DNA from: Afifellaceae bacterium
GTDB lineage: Bacteria; Pseudomonadota; Alphaproteobacteria; Rhizobiales; Afifellaceae
Direction: 5' to 3'
NCBI GenBank assembly: GCA_028281235.1
Contig: JANQKG010000036.1
Coordinates: 1-64,000 of the forward strand
DNA length: 64,000 bases
Shown here: piece by piece, positions 1-8,902 of the stretch
Position numbering within the stretch: the stretch's first letter is position 1
Layout of the letters: each line of letters begins with the position of its first letter
Program-made: the position numbers and the translations under genes
The notes under the pieces: generated by a model
Told to the model about the DNA's origin: nothing
The model's database searches: none
Seen by the model: the letters and a program-made list of their open reading frames with translations, nothing else

Positions 1-342
1 GCCGCCAACATCCTGCGCGACGAGGAGAAGAAGGACGGCGAAGGCGCCTTCGCCGATCCGCCCGATCATCACCTGATCGAAGAGCGCGGCGCGCCGGAAG
101 AGCGTGCACTCTTCCACGTGATGCAGGCGGCGGAAGGCCACGCGCGCGAGCATGTCGCGAAGGAGGATTTTGAGGGCGCCATGCGCGCGCTCGCCGAGCT
201 CCGTCCGGCAGTCGGCGCTTTCTTCGACCACGTCACCGTCAACGCCGACGATCCGGAGCTTCGCCGCAACCGGCTAAAACTCCTCAACATGCTGCGGCAG
301 GCAACGCTGACAGTGGCGGATTTTTCCAGGATCGGCGGGTAG
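1..342 (+). CDS. glyS: Glycyl-tRNA synthetase beta subunit, C-terminal end (partial)
   Basis: This open frame runs in from the left edge and ends at TAG 340-342, giving the last 113 residues. It matches the end of GlyS, the beta subunit of the bacterial alpha2beta2 glycyl-tRNA synthetase, which contributes tRNA recognition. The visible part is the helical DALR-type anticodon-binding domain: AANIL at the edge, then the region around FFDHVTVN and a final [10 protein letters not shown] helix typical of the GlyS terminus. The start and the glyQ partner lie outside the window. The assignment rests on motif memory of the family; the fit is good. Confidence 0.88.
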   Translation, partial: AANILRDEEKKDGEGAFADPPDHHLIEERGAPEERALFHVMQAAEGHAREHVAKEDFEGAMRALAELRPAVGAFFDHVTVNADDPELRRNRLKLLNMLRQATLTVADFSRIGG

Positions 343-373
343 CCGAACTTCCCCCTGCGGGTGGGGTTCGCCC

Positions 374-474
374 CTTCATCCCTCATCCTGAGGTGCTTCT
401 TTCGCCCCTTCGAGGCTCGCTTCGCTCGCACCTCAGGATGAGGGCGAAAGAAGCCTCGAAGGACGGGATGAAAG
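374..474. repeat. Palindromic intergenic repeat with arms around CATCCTGAGG
   Basis: The arms CCCTCATCCTGAGGTGC (about 380-396) and GCACCTCAGGATGAGGG (about 428-444) are exact reverse complements. Outside them, CTTTCGCCCCTTCGAGG and CCTCGAAGGACGGGATG form a second, looser pairing. Such CCTCATCCTGAGG palindromes are common between genes in Hyphomicrobiales. It lies between glyS (plus) and the FGGY kinase (minus), so it could end transcription from both sides. A CCTCCCTCAAGGGGAGG palindrome follows at about 519-535. The 343-555 gap holds no convincing gene. Confidence 0.75.
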
Positions 475-555
475 GGCAACGCTCACCCCTCCCCGAAAGC
501 GGCAAGCCGCTTTCGACCCTCCCTCAAGGGGAGGATTACAATGACGTAGCCTTGA

Positions 556-1878
556 TCAGGTCGATTCAGTCTCCGACCCCGCGGACCGCGCAAACAGACC
601 CTCGTTCGCCGCTGACATGAGGCAGAGCCGCGCCGCGCCGACGGAGGCCTCGTCGTGCGCCGCACGATCGATCGTCACGCCGAGAACGCGTGCCCTGATC
701 CTGCTCCACGTTTCGTTCTTTGCCCCACCACCGGCTGAGAGCACCCGCTGCGGCCGCCGCGCCCCACGCGCTTCCAGCGCGTCGTAGCCGCGCGCCTCCA
801 CCCGCGCGATGCCCTCAAGCAAGCCGTGCAGAAAGGCCGCATCGTCCGCTGGTCGCGGCGTAATGCGCGGGGCAAGGTCGGGGTCATTGACGGGGAACCG
901 CTCGCCCGGCCGCGAGAGCGGATAATAGTCAAGGCCGCTCTCCTGATCGGGGTCGATCCGTCCACTGAGTACGGCGAGCTCCGCCGGCGTGAAATGATCC
1001 AGCAGCACGCCGCCGCCGGTGTTGGACGCACCGCCCGCCAGCCACATGTCACCGATCCGGTGGCTGTAAAGGCCGATCGCCGGATCGTCGATCCGGGTGC
1101 GGCTGAGGATCTTAAGAGCCAGCGTGGTGCCGAGCGATGTGACCGCAATATCCAGATCCGAAGCGCCGGTGGCCAGGAACGCCGCGATGCTGTCGGTGGT
1201 TCCCGCATGAAGCATGAGTTCAGACGACAGGCCAAGCTCGGCAGCAACGGCCGGGTTAAGCGTTGCCAGCGGCGTTCCGGTGGGATGGGCCACGGGCAAC
1301 AAAGCAGTCTTCACACCGGCATCCGCAAACCAGTCCGGCCATGCCTCCGCTGCGGGATCAAAGCCGGTCTTGAGCGCGTTGTTGTGGTCGCTCAGGCCCA
1401 GCGTGCTCGTCAGCTTCGCCATTACGAAATCCGCTTGATGACAGAGCATGGCCGCGGCGTTGTTAGCGTCCTCCGCCTGTAGGCGCAGCAGTCGCGCCAA
1501 GGCGGAGTTTGACCCTCGCGTGATGTGACCCGGCGGCGCGTAATCTGCGACCGCTGCGGCCTCGTCCACAAAGCCGGAGGAATTGTACATGAGCGCGCGC
1601 GTGACGGGACGCACCTCCGCGTCGACCAGAACCATGCTGCCGGACGTACCGTCGATGGCGGCGGCGGCGATCTCTTGCGGATCGAGGCCGTCGGCAATCA
1701 GCGCCGCGACCTGCGAATGGAGGCACGCCTTGACCGCGGTCCACCACGCTTCCGCGTCGATCCGGTCGGCATCTTGCGCGGCGTGGGGTGCGCTGGCGGT
1801 CGAACGCACGGCGCCGGCCTCATCGAGAACGGCGCTGCGAACGCCGGATGTCCCGATATCGATCCCGAGCGCGAGCAT
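556..1878 (-). CDS. FGGY-family carbohydrate kinase
   Basis: A 440-residue member of the FGGY sugar kinase family, which phosphorylates a sugar or ketose with ATP. The N-terminal phosphate-binding loop GIDIGTSGV (residues 5-13) is intact, a DGTSGSMV segment follows near residue 80, and a GGGAKNETW adenosine-motif segment lies near the C-terminus. The ATG at 1878 is used because homology begins there; longer frames run into the upstream aldolase gene. It begins one base after the TAA of that aldolase, so the two are probably cotranslated. With that neighbour it suggests ketose phosphorylation then retro-aldol cleavage, as in rhamnulose or fuculose pathways. The substrate is not known. Confidence 0.85.
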   Translation of the reverse strand: MLALGIDIGTSGVRSAVLDEAGAVRSTASAPHAAQDADRIDAEAWWTAVKACLHSQVAALIADGLDPQEIAAAAIDGTSGSMVLVDAEVRPVTRALMYNSSGFVDEAAAVADYAPPGHITRGSNSALARLLRLQAEDANNAAAMLCHQADFVMAKLTSTLGLSDHNNALKTGFDPAAEAWPDWFADAGVKTALLPVAHPTGTPLATLNPAVAAELGLSSELMLHAGTTDSIAAFLATGASDLDIAVTSLGTTLALKILSRTRIDDPAIGLYSHRIGDMWLAGGASNTGGGVLLDHFTPAELAVLSGRIDPDQESGLDYYPLSRPGERFPVNDPDLAPRITPRPADDAAFLHGLLEGIARVEARGYDALEARGARRPQRVLSAGGGAKNETWSRIRARVLGVTIDRAAHDEASVGAARLCLMSAANEGLFARSAGSETEST

Positions 1879-1879
1879 T

Positions 1880-2848
1880 TTATTGTGCGCGTTGCGCCAG
1901 CGCCTGGCGGTATTTCTCCGCGTCCCAATCAAGCAACTGAGCCTCCGCGGCGACGCCGATCGGTTCAGCACTCCAATCCTGCGGTAAGCGCGCGAGCACA
2001 TCGGCCAGGCATTGCAGCATGGCGCGCTGCGAAGCCGTGGCGTCCGCCTTGATCAAGACGCCTTCGCCTTCAGCCAGCCAAGCCGGGCGCGCAGCATCAG
2101 CGCCGGATATCGGCAACGCCGGGCCCAGAAAAACGACATGATCGGGATAGTACGAGCCGCTGCTTGCCAGGCGGAACGCACGCGGCTCGCGCGCCAGCGC
2201 GGCGACGGCCGGCTCCCACATGTAGCCGCCCGGCGCGGGGTCCGCGGGCATGGCGCCGGACATGTCGCGCGCCGGCATCTGAAGGCGCGCCTCGACATCC
2301 TCCATGATCTCAGCGGCTTCCTCCATGTTGTCGCCGCAGCAGATGAGGCCATGGTTCTCTAGCACGATCACTTTGGTGTCGGGCCGAAGGCGGCGCATGA
2401 TCTCCTGCGTCAAGGGCACGCCCGGCTTGCAATAAGGCACGAAGATGAACGCCAGCCCGGCGAGTTTCTCCGCCGCCGCGCCTCGCCCCTGCGGCGAGAT
2501 CGCATGCACCAGAGTCGCGACGGAATGGGTGTGGGCAACGACCGCCCAGGGCAGCGCGGCGTGGAACGTCGTCTCAATCGATGGGCGGAGCGCGTTCGCC
2601 GGATCGATGACCGCCGCCTTGCAGGTCCCGTCGCCAGCGCCGCCGGCCTCCGCAAGCGCGGCGGCATGATCGACTTCAACAAAGATCGGCGCGCGTTCTG
2701 CGTCTGCCAATTGCGTGCCGGAGGCCTTCACCCACATGCGGCCATCGGCCTTGACGGAGGTGTTGCCGCCGGGGCCCTGGACCTGCAGCGAGTCGCGGCC
2801 AAGCCGCGCCGAGAACGCTCTGAAGGCGTCTGTCAGAAGGTCGCTCAT
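1880..2848 (-). CDS. Class II aldolase/adducin family protein (long form)
   Basis: A 322-residue zinc-dependent class II aldolase-like protein. GGNTSVK (27-33) is the phosphate-binding loop, HTH (106-108) gives two zinc ligands, and ENHGL with His166 gives the third. The N-terminal 200 residues are the aldolase fold. The C-terminal 110 residues resemble the linker of rhamnulose-1-phosphate aldolase/dehydrogenase fusions (final LLDWDAEKYRQAL), but the dehydrogenase domain itself is absent. It sits 3 bp after the HAD gene and 1 bp before the kinase in a tight minus-strand operon. It probably cleaves or epimerises the phosphorylated product of the kinase. Confidence 0.85.
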   Translation of the reverse strand: MSDLLTDAFRAFSARLGRDSLQVQGPGGNTSVKADGRMWVKASGTQLADAERAPIFVEVDHAAALAEAGGAGDGTCKAAVIDPANALRPSIETTFHAALPWAVVAHTHSVATLVHAISPQGRGAAAEKLAGLAFIFVPYCKPGVPLTQEIMRRLRPDTKVIVLENHGLICCGDNMEEAAEIMEDVEARLQMPARDMSGAMPADPAPGGYMWEPAVAALAREPRAFRLASSGSYYPDHVVFLGPALPISGADAARPAWLAEGEGVLIKADATASQRAMLQCLADVLARLPQDWSAEPIGVAAEAQLLDWDAEKYRQALAQRAQ

Positions 2849-2851
2849 CGC

Positions 2852-3688
2852 TCAGCGCAGCGATTGAAGGGAATAATCGGGCATGGCCGCCGCGCCTGCC
2901 AGGTCGGCGAGGACGGTGGCGGGGTCCGCTGCCTCAAACGCCTCCCGGAGCAAGCCGCCGCGGATGAGAAGCGTCGACCAGCCGGCCTTCTGCGCGCCGG
3001 CTATGTCGTGCTCCAGGCTGTCGCCGACCATGAGCATTGCCGCAGGCGGTAGGTCGAGCTGGCGCTCCACGGCCTGGAAGATCGCGCGATAGGGCTTTCC
3101 ATAGAAATGCACCTGCCCGCCTTGCTCCTCGTAGCGATAGGCGATTGTGCCGGGCGAAGTGACAGTGCGCCCGTTGCTGCGTGGCGAGCTTCGGTCGGGG
3201 TTTGAGCAATAAAGCGGCAGGCCCCGCTCCAGTGCGATGTCCAGGACCGGCTGCACGTCTTCCACCTCTGTGCCGTCGGCCAAACCCATCAGCAAGATCG
3301 CCTCCGCGTCGCCGGGGTCCTGCGCCAAAGTAAGTGACAGGCCGTCGGCCCATGCCTCCGCATCGCCTTCGGCGCGGACGATCGGAAAGAAACGCCGCTC
3401 CGCAACGCGGCCGGCCTCCACATCAAGCCACAGCGCTTCGCCGGACGTCATCACGCAATCGAACAGGCCGGTGGGAAACCCCATGCCGGCAATCCGCGCC
3501 GCGTTGAAATCGGCCCGCTTGCCGGAATTCGACAGGACCGCGAGATGGCAGCCGCGTGAGCGAAGATCTTCAAGCGTCTCCACGGCGCCGGGATAGGGCG
3601 CGCTCCCGTCATGCAGAACGCCCCATTGGTCCAGCACGACCGCCCCAAACTGATCGGCGATCTCTGTAATGGTCGCGATCAGGCGCAC
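2852..3688 (-). CDS. TIGR01459-type HAD-IIA family hydrolase
   Basis: A 278-residue haloacid-dehalogenase-like phosphatase of subclass IIA (NagD-like). The nucleophile motif is LDQWGVLHDG near residues 19-28, motif II is LSNSGK near residue 54, and MLMVGDSLEHDIAGAQKAG near residue 220 is motif IV with the Mg-binding aspartates. This alphaproteobacterial subfamily usually has no assigned substrate. Its place between the MBL hydrolase (6 bp away) and the aldolase (3 bp away) suggests it removes phosphate from a sugar phosphate of this pathway or disposes of a dead-end product. That role is inferred from context. Confidence 0.85.
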   Translation of the reverse strand: MRLIATITEIADQFGAVVLDQWGVLHDGSAPYPGAVETLEDLRSRGCHLAVLSNSGKRADFNAARIAGMGFPTGLFDCVMTSGEALWLDVEAGRVAERRFFPIVRAEGDAEAWADGLSLTLAQDPGDAEAILLMGLADGTEVEDVQPVLDIALERGLPLYCSNPDRSSPRSNGRTVTSPGTIAYRYEEQGGQVHFYGKPYRAIFQAVERQLDLPPAAMLMVGDSLEHDIAGAQKAGWSTLLIRGGLLREAFEAADPATVLADLAGAAAMPDYSLQSLR

Positions 3689-3694
3689 CGGCCG

Positions 3695-4567
3695 TCAGCC
3701 CGTGTTGCGCTTGGTAGCCTCGGCCGCACCCTTCGGCATGTCGCCGAAATAGAAGCTGAGCCCGGGGATCACCTTGCGCCGCTCGCGCAATGGCATGCCC
3801 TCAAAGGGATAGACCTCGTGGTCGCCACAGGCTTCGTCATGGCATGGCAGGATGTAGTCGGCGCGCTTGTCGATCTCCTCCACCGACTTCCAGCCCTCAT
3901 AGGAATTGACGAAGCGTGCCGGCACCCAATAGCGCCACTTCTCTTCCAGATTGGGCTCAAGATTGCGCGCCTGAAAGATGGCGTCGCCGCAGATCACGAC
4001 ATCGCCGGCGCTCGTCGCCACCGTCACCGCCATATGGCCAACTGAATGTCCCGGCGTGTGGAACATCGTGATGCCGGGCAGCACCTCCGTCTCGTCCTCA
4101 ATCACCTCAAAGACGCAGCCCGCATAGGCGGGCTCGATGCCGAGGATGCCGCATTCATAGGTGCGGTAATAGAGGGGGAGGGGGTTGTAGGCCATTTCGA
4201 TCTCGGCCTTCGGTGCGATGTAGCGCGCGTTCTTGAAGGCCTTCATGTTCTGCACGTGATCCCAGTGCAGATGCGTGAAGACGATTGCGTCGATCTCATC
4301 GGGGTCCACGCCGAGCTTGTCTTTGAGGTGGATGTGCACCTCCGTGCAGCCGCGCTTCTGGCATTTGTGGTGATACTTGGTGGCGCGCTCTTCGTCGCAA
4401 AGACCGGTGTCGACCAGAATCTTATGCTCGCCGGTATCGACGTAGAAGCAATAGACCGGGTTCCAGATCTTCTCTCCCGCCGGGCCCTTCCAGAAGATAT
4501 AGGTGCCGAGGTCCGCTTCGAGCCAGCCCGTGTTGATCGGATAGATTTTCGTCTCTGCCACGCCCAT
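3695..4567 (-). CDS. MBL-fold metallohydrolase, N-acyl homoserine lactonase family
   Basis: A 290-residue metallo-beta-lactamase-fold enzyme of the AttM/BlcC lactonase family. The dinuclear zinc motif THLHWDH (98-104) is intact; HTPGHSVGHM gives the next histidine, CGDAIF the bridging aspartate, and LPCHDE the last histidine. The ATG at 4567 is chosen because GGAG lies six bases upstream; a TTG four codons earlier has no such signal. It is the first gene of the minus-strand operon and follows a candidate GntR operator. In a sugar locus, hydrolysis of a sugar lactone is as likely as quorum quenching. Confidence 0.85.
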   Translation of the reverse strand: MGVAETKIYPINTGWLEADLGTYIFWKGPAGEKIWNPVYCFYVDTGEHKILVDTGLCDEERATKYHHKCQKRGCTEVHIHLKDKLGVDPDEIDAIVFTHLHWDHVQNMKAFKNARYIAPKAEIEMAYNPLPLYYRTYECGILGIEPAYAGCVFEVIEDETEVLPGITMFHTPGHSVGHMAVTVATSAGDVVICGDAIFQARNLEPNLEEKWRYWVPARFVNSYEGWKSVEEIDKRADYILPCHDEACGDHEVYPFEGMPLRERRKVIPGLSFYFGDMPKGAAEATKRNTG

Positions 4568-4595
4568 AGCGCACTCCAAGCATCGCCATCAGTTT

Positions 4596-4606
4596 TGCAT
4601 ACACAA
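4596..4606 (-). promoter_or_regulatory. Candidate GntR operator before the catabolic operon
   Basis: On the minus strand this reads TTGTGTATGCA, inside TTTTGTGTATGCAAAA. It lies 29 bp before the ATG of the MBL hydrolase. The same core, TTGTGTATRCA, occurs at 5407-5417 in front of the ABC transporter genes. FadR/VanR-type GntR regulators bind short TGTATACA-like palindromes, so these two sites are the obvious targets of the GntR protein between them. The assignment is by motif sharing only. Confidence 0.5.
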
Positions 4607-4664
4607 AAACTGTTTTGTGCACGAATTCAACCTTGAAGTGGCTGCCGCGCCGAAAAAATGCGCT

Positions 4665-5318
4665 TCAATAGGCGGCAAGCGCCTGCATGAAGCTGGCCGT
4701 CATGTGCGAGCGCATGCCCTCCGACGCGGCCTGCGTGTCTTCTGAGAAGATGCTGCGCAGCAGCTCCTCATGGCTTTCTGCCGATGCCACCAGATCCTCC
4801 GGCGTGGCGAACTTCTTGGCGCGGAACGGGCCGGTGCGGCGCCGGAAGTCGGTCGCCAGTTCACAGATATAGGGGTTGCCGGTGGCCTTGTAGATCGCCA
4901 GGTGAAGGGCTTCGTTCGCCCTGAGATACTCAGCGAAATCACCGGTCTGCGCGACCGTCACGCAGCGCTCCTGCGCCGCCTCGATCTCTGCACGCGACAG
5001 GAAGGTCAGCCGCTGCGCGGCAAGCCGGGCGCAGACCGTCTCGATCTCGTGCATGGCCTCGAAAATCTGCGCCAGCTGCTCGCGCGAATATTCCGCGACC
5101 TGCACCCCGCGCTTGCCCCGAGCGACCAGGATGCCCTGCGCGGTGAGCCGCGACAGCGCCTCGCGGACCGGTGTACGCGAAACCCCGAATCTCTGTGCAA
5201 GCCCGTTTTCGTCCAGCCGCTCGCCCGGCTTCAATGCGCCCGCGGCGATGTCGTCCATCAACGTCGCCTCGATGCGCTGAGCGGCGGATTCCTTGGTGTT
5301 TGAAGGCTGTGCAGGCAT
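4665..5318 (-). CDS. GntR-family transcriptional regulator with FCD domain
   Basis: A 217-residue FadR-subfamily regulator. Residues about 12-75 form the winged helix-turn-helix with the recognition segment QRFGVSRTPVREALSRL. The rest is the all-helical FCD ligand-binding domain, with its metal-binding histidines plausibly in NEALHLAIY, ESHEELL and MRSHM. It is transcribed toward the MBL gene (97 bp gap) and away from the ABC transporter (131 bp gap). Shared TTGTGTATRCA sites in both gaps suggest it represses both arms of the locus until the substrate or a phosphorylated intermediate binds. Confidence 0.88.
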   Translation of the reverse strand: MPAQPSNTKESAAQRIEATLMDDIAAGALKPGERLDENGLAQRFGVSRTPVREALSRLTAQGILVARGKRGVQVAEYSREQLAQIFEAMHEIETVCARLAAQRLTFLSRAEIEAAQERCVTVAQTGDFAEYLRANEALHLAIYKATGNPYICELATDFRRRTGPFRAKKFATPEDLVASAESHEELLRSIFSEDTQAASEGMRSHMTASFMQALAAY

Positions 5319-5406
5319 GCGGCGTGCCGATTCGTCCTTCGTTGCGGCCTATCATACGACAAAATGCAGATGCATCAGCGATTATTCTTTGCACACCTAG
5401 TAAGCA

Positions 5407-5417
5407 TTGTGTATACA
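5407..5417 (+). promoter_or_regulatory. Candidate GntR operator before the ABC transporter genes
   Basis: TTGTGTATACA here contains the palindrome TGTATACA. It lies 33 bp before the ATG of the ABC ATPase, in the gap diverging from the gntR gene. It shares the core TTGTGTATRCA with the minus-strand site at 4596-4606. Confidence 0.5.
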
Positions 5418-5449
5418 TTAATGTGACAGCCTAAAGGCGCAGGGATTCG

Positions 5450-6538
5450 ATGCCGCAGATTCGTCTGGAGAACCTGGTCAAGCGCTACGGCACGATGCAG
5501 GCGCTGCATGGCATCAACCTGGCCATGGAGGAGAACGAGTTCACCGTTCTCGTCGGTCCCTCCGGCTGCGGAAAATCCACGACGCTGCGCATGATCGCCG
5601 GACTGGAGACGGTGTCCGACGGCGAGATCTTCATCAACGAAAAGCCTGTCAGCCATCTGGAGCCCAAGGAGCGGGACCTCGCCATGGTGTTCCAGGACTA
5701 CGCGCTCTACCCGCACATGAACGTGGCGCGGAACATGTCGTTTGCGCTGCGCCTGCAAAAGCGACCCAAGGCGGAGATCGACAAGAAGGTGGGCGAGGTC
5801 GCCGAGATGCTCGGGCTCACCGCCTATCTCCACCGCAAGCCCGGCGAGCTTTCAGGCGGGCAGCGTCAGCGCGTTGCCATGGGCCGGGCGCTGACGCGCG
5901 ACAGCGCAACGTTTCTGTTCGATGAGCCGCTCTCCAATCTCGACGCCAAGCTGCGCGGCCAGATGCGCGCCGAACTGGCGCTGATGCGCCAGCGTGTCCA
6001 CAAGAACATGATCTACGTCACCCACGACCAGATCGAGGCGATGACCCTCGCCGATCGGATCGTGGTGATGCATGACGGGCGCATCCAGCAGGAGGGCACG
6101 CCGGAAGAGCTCTTCAAGCGGCCGGTCAACAAGTTCGTCGCCGGCTTCCTGGGCACGCCGCCCATGAACTTCCTGGACGCAGAGGTCGTCGACAAAGGCG
6201 GCGCGATCTGGGTCCGCGGCAAGGGTTTTGAGCTGGCCCTTGATGCGGAGCGCGCCGAGGCCGCGACCGCGCACCAGAGCAACGAGATCGTCATCGGCAT
6301 CCGCCCCACCGATCTGGCGTTCGATGCCGACGCGCCCGATGAAACGAGCTTCGACCTCAGCGTCATCGTCTCTGAATATGTCGGCGCGCAATCGGTGCTG
6401 ATGTGCGATTGCGGCGGGCAGAAGGTGGTTGTGGAGCTGAAGTCGGAGACGCCCATTCCGCTCGGCGAGACATTGCGGTTCGCCGTCAACCCGGCGGGCA
6501 TCCACCTCTTCGACAAGTCAAGCGAGATCGCGATTTAG
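5450..6538 (+). CDS. Sugar ABC transporter ATP-binding protein (UgpC/MalK type)
   Basis: A 362-residue ATPase that powers carbohydrate import. It has Walker A GPSGCGKST (36-44), a Q-loop in VFQDYALYPH, the signature LSGGQRQRVAMGRAL near residue 134, Walker B FLFDEPLSNLD, and the switch histidine in YVTHDQIEAMT. The C-terminal 120 residues form the TOBE regulatory domain of MalK/UgpC proteins. It is the first gene of a plus-strand operon, followed 30 bp later by the binding protein. It works in the cytoplasm with the permeases at 7990-9853. Confidence 0.92.
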   Translation: MPQIRLENLVKRYGTMQALHGINLAMEENEFTVLVGPSGCGKSTTLRMIAGLETVSDGEIFINEKPVSHLEPKERDLAMVFQDYALYPHMNVARNMSFALRLQKRPKAEIDKKVGEVAEMLGLTAYLHRKPGELSGGQRQRVAMGRALTRDSATFLFDEPLSNLDAKLRGQMRAELALMRQRVHKNMIYVTHDQIEAMTLADRIVVMHDGRIQQEGTPEELFKRPVNKFVAGFLGTPPMNFLDAEVVDKGGAIWVRGKGFELALDAERAEAATAHQSNEIVIGIRPTDLAFDADAPDETSFDLSVIVSEYVGAQSVLMCDCGGQKVVVELKSETPIPLGETLRFAVNPAGIHLFDKSSEIAI

Positions 6539-6568
6539 GTCGCTCTTCAGCGTAGGGAGGACTACAAA

Positions 6569-7897
6569 ATGCTGAGACTTCTGAAAACGGCGCTGGCCGC
6601 AACCGCAGGGCTGACTATCTCTGCGGGTGCACTCATGGCCGGCCCTTATGACGATTACGCCGGCACCACTTTGGTGGTGAATTTCCCGGCGCATCCGCAC
6701 TACAACGCGGTGATGCAGATCCTGCCGGAATTCACCAAGGAAACCGGCATTGAGGTCGAGGTCGACCAGCTCCCCTATCTCAAGATGCGCGAGCGCCAGA
6801 CGCTGGAGCTCGGGCAGGACGAAGGCGAATACGATCTGATCGCCTATGTCGTGTTCTCCAAGGCCGACTACGTCTACGCCGACCAGCTGGAGAACCTTGC
6901 CCGTTACTTCATGAACCCCAAGCTGGCCGACCCGAACTACGACGCCGACGATCTGATCGACGGCTACGTCTACAACATCGGATTCGCCGGCGGAAACAAG
7001 GGATACTTGGAGGGCAAGACCGGCTCGCTCTTCGGCATCCCCTATGGCTCCGAAACCTCCATCCTCGGCTATCGCAAGGACATCTTCGAGAAGCATGGGC
7101 TGGAGGTGCCTGAGACCTACGACGAGCTTCTGGAGATCGCCTGCAAGATCCCCGAGCTTGAGCCCGGGATGGGCGGCTTGAGCTCACGCGCCGCCTCTGG
7201 CCACCACGCCAGCCACGCCTTTCTCTTGCATCTGGCGCCGCTCGGCGGTCGCATTTTCGACGATCAATGGAACCCGATCGTCAACAACGAAGCCGGATTG
7301 GCTGCGGCCAATGCGCTCAAAACCATCGTCGATTGCGGGCCTGAGGGCGCAGCATCCTTCGGCTTCGGCGAGGCGCTTGGCTCGTTCCTGAACGGCGACA
7401 CGGCGATGTTCCTCGATACCACTGTGGTCGCCGGCCAGATCGATGACCCGGCGAAGTCGAAGGTCGTCGGCAAGGTGGGATGGGCGCTCCATCCCATGGG
7501 CGTGCGCCGCGGCAGCCAGACCGGCGGCTTCGGCATCGGCATCCCGAAGAACGCCGAGAACAAGGAAGCCGCCTTCCTCTTGATGCAATGGCTGACGTCG
7601 AAGACGGGCGACAAGCTGGTGGCGCTTGCCGGCGGCAACCCCTCGCGCTTCTCCACGCACGCCGACCCGGAGGTCAACGCCAAGTTCCCGCACATGGCAA
7701 CGTTCGGCGAAGCGCTGAAACATGCCGATCCCGACTGGCGTCCGATCATCCCCGTCTGGGGCAAGATCAACGCCGACCTCGGCACCACCCTGTCCAAGGT
7801 GCTGACGGAAGACCTCGACATCCAGGAGGCGCTGGACGGCGTGGCGGATCGCACCCGCGCCCTGATGGACGAGGCCGGCTACTACACCTGGAACTAG
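6569..7897 (+). CDS. ABC transporter extracellular solute-binding protein (family 1)
   Basis: A 442-residue periplasmic binding protein for a carbohydrate importer. Residues 1-25 are a Sec signal peptide (charged start, hydrophobic TALAATAGLTISAGAL, cleavage near LMAG). The mature protein has the family 1 features: VVNFPAHPHYNAVMQILPEF at the start, YDLIAYVVFSKADYVYADQL, and QTGGFGIGIPKNAENKEAAF late. GGGAGG lies about eight bases before the ATG. The ligand cannot be told from sequence. It sits between the ATPase and the permeases of the same system. Confidence 0.9.
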   Translation: MLRLLKTALAATAGLTISAGALMAGPYDDYAGTTLVVNFPAHPHYNAVMQILPEFTKETGIEVEVDQLPYLKMRERQTLELGQDEGEYDLIAYVVFSKADYVYADQLENLARYFMNPKLADPNYDADDLIDGYVYNIGFAGGNKGYLEGKTGSLFGIPYGSETSILGYRKDIFEKHGLEVPETYDELLEIACKIPELEPGMGGLSSRAASGHHASHAFLLHLAPLGGRIFDDQWNPIVNNEAGLAAANALKTIVDCGPEGAASFGFGEALGSFLNGDTAMFLDTTVVAGQIDDPAKSKVVGKVGWALHPMGVRRGSQTGGFGIGIPKNAENKEAAFLLMQWLTSKTGDKLVALAGGNPSRFSTHADPEVNAKFPHMATFGEALKHADPDWRPIIPVWGKINADLGTTLSKVLTEDLDIQEALDGVADRTRALMDEAGYYTWN

Positions 7898-7989
7898 CCA
7901 CGGCCATCACGTGACACGCCCGGGGCCGGACCGTTGGTTCAGCCCCGGCAATTCCGCAAAACAAACGCGCCGGATAAAGAGCAGCGACG

Positions 7990-8901
7990 TTGAGAACCGC
8001 AGCGCTCAATCGACTGACTCCCTATGTCTTCATGGCCCCCGCCGCTGTGGTCATGATCATCGCGCTGCTCTATCCGCTGCTTTACATGGTCTATGGCAGC
8101 TTCCGCGACTGGGACCCCAGCCAGACCATCTCAGAAACCGACTTCGTCGGCTTCAGGAACTACATCACGCTCTTCTATGACCCGAGCTTCCGTGAAAGCC
8201 TGAGCGTCACACTGCGGTTTGCCTTCGCCGTGGTTACGGTGGAGATGGTGCTCGGTGTCGGGCTCGCTTTGCTGCTGGACCGCAAAATCCGCGGCATGTC
8301 AGTGCTGAGGACGCTCTTCATCCTGCCGATGATGATCGCGCCCGTCGTGGTCGGCCTCATGTGGCGCTACATGTACCACCCGACCGTCGGGACCTTTAAC
8401 CGGTTCTTGAAGTCGCTTGGCCTGGACGGCGTCGATTGGCTCGGTCAGCACGCTTTGCTGTCGGTGATCATCGCCGATATCTGGCAGTGGACGCCCTTCA
8501 TCTTCATTCTGTCGCTTGCTGCGCTGCAATCCCTGCCGCAATCCGCACTTGAGGCGGCGCGGATCGATGGCGCCACTGGGTGGCAGCAGATCTGGCACAT
8601 CAAGATTCCGCTGATGATGCCGGTGCTCATCGTCACCTGCCTCTTGCGCCTGATCGACGCCTTCAAGGTGCTTGAGGTGATCCTCGTGATGACGGAGGGC
8701 GGGCCGGGCCTTTCCACTGAGATTCTGGCGCTGCGCATCTCTCGCACCGCCACGGAGTTCCGTGAGCTCGGGGTGGCAGCGGCCATGTCGAACTATCTCC
8801 TGATCCTGCTCTTGGTCCTGACGGCCGCCATGTTCGGCTACACCAAAATCCAAGAAGCGCGCGCTGCACGCCTGCGCGCCGCGGCCGAGAAGGACGTCTG
8901 A
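7990..8901 (+). CDS. Sugar ABC transporter permease (MalF type)
   Basis: A 303-residue inner-membrane permease with six predicted transmembrane helices. The EAA loop that docks on the ATPase reads EAARIDGATGWQQIWHIKIP near residues 193-212. The start is taken as TTG 7990 (peptide MRTAALNRL), since the first membrane helix begins at VFMAPAAVV and needs the preceding charged turn; the ribosome site is weak. The TGA is followed one base later by the ATG of the second permease. A 92-bp gap separates it from the binding protein gene. Confidence 0.88.
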   Translation: MRTAALNRLTPYVFMAPAAVVMIIALLYPLLYMVYGSFRDWDPSQTISETDFVGFRNYITLFYDPSFRESLSVTLRFAFAVVTVEMVLGVGLALLLDRKIRGMSVLRTLFILPMMIAPVVVGLMWRYMYHPTVGTFNRFLKSLGLDGVDWLGQHALLSVIIADIWQWTPFIFILSLAALQSLPQSALEAARIDGATGWQQIWHIKIPLMMPVLIVTCLLRLIDAFKVLEVILVMTEGGPGLSTEILALRISRTATEFRELGVAAAMSNYLLILLLVLTAAMFGYTKIQEARAARLRAAAEKDV

Positions 8902-8902
8902 G

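Noticed and set aside
826-1482. 218-codon frame opposite the FGGY kinase
   Set aside because: Shadow of the kinase; low-complexity Arg-rich product.
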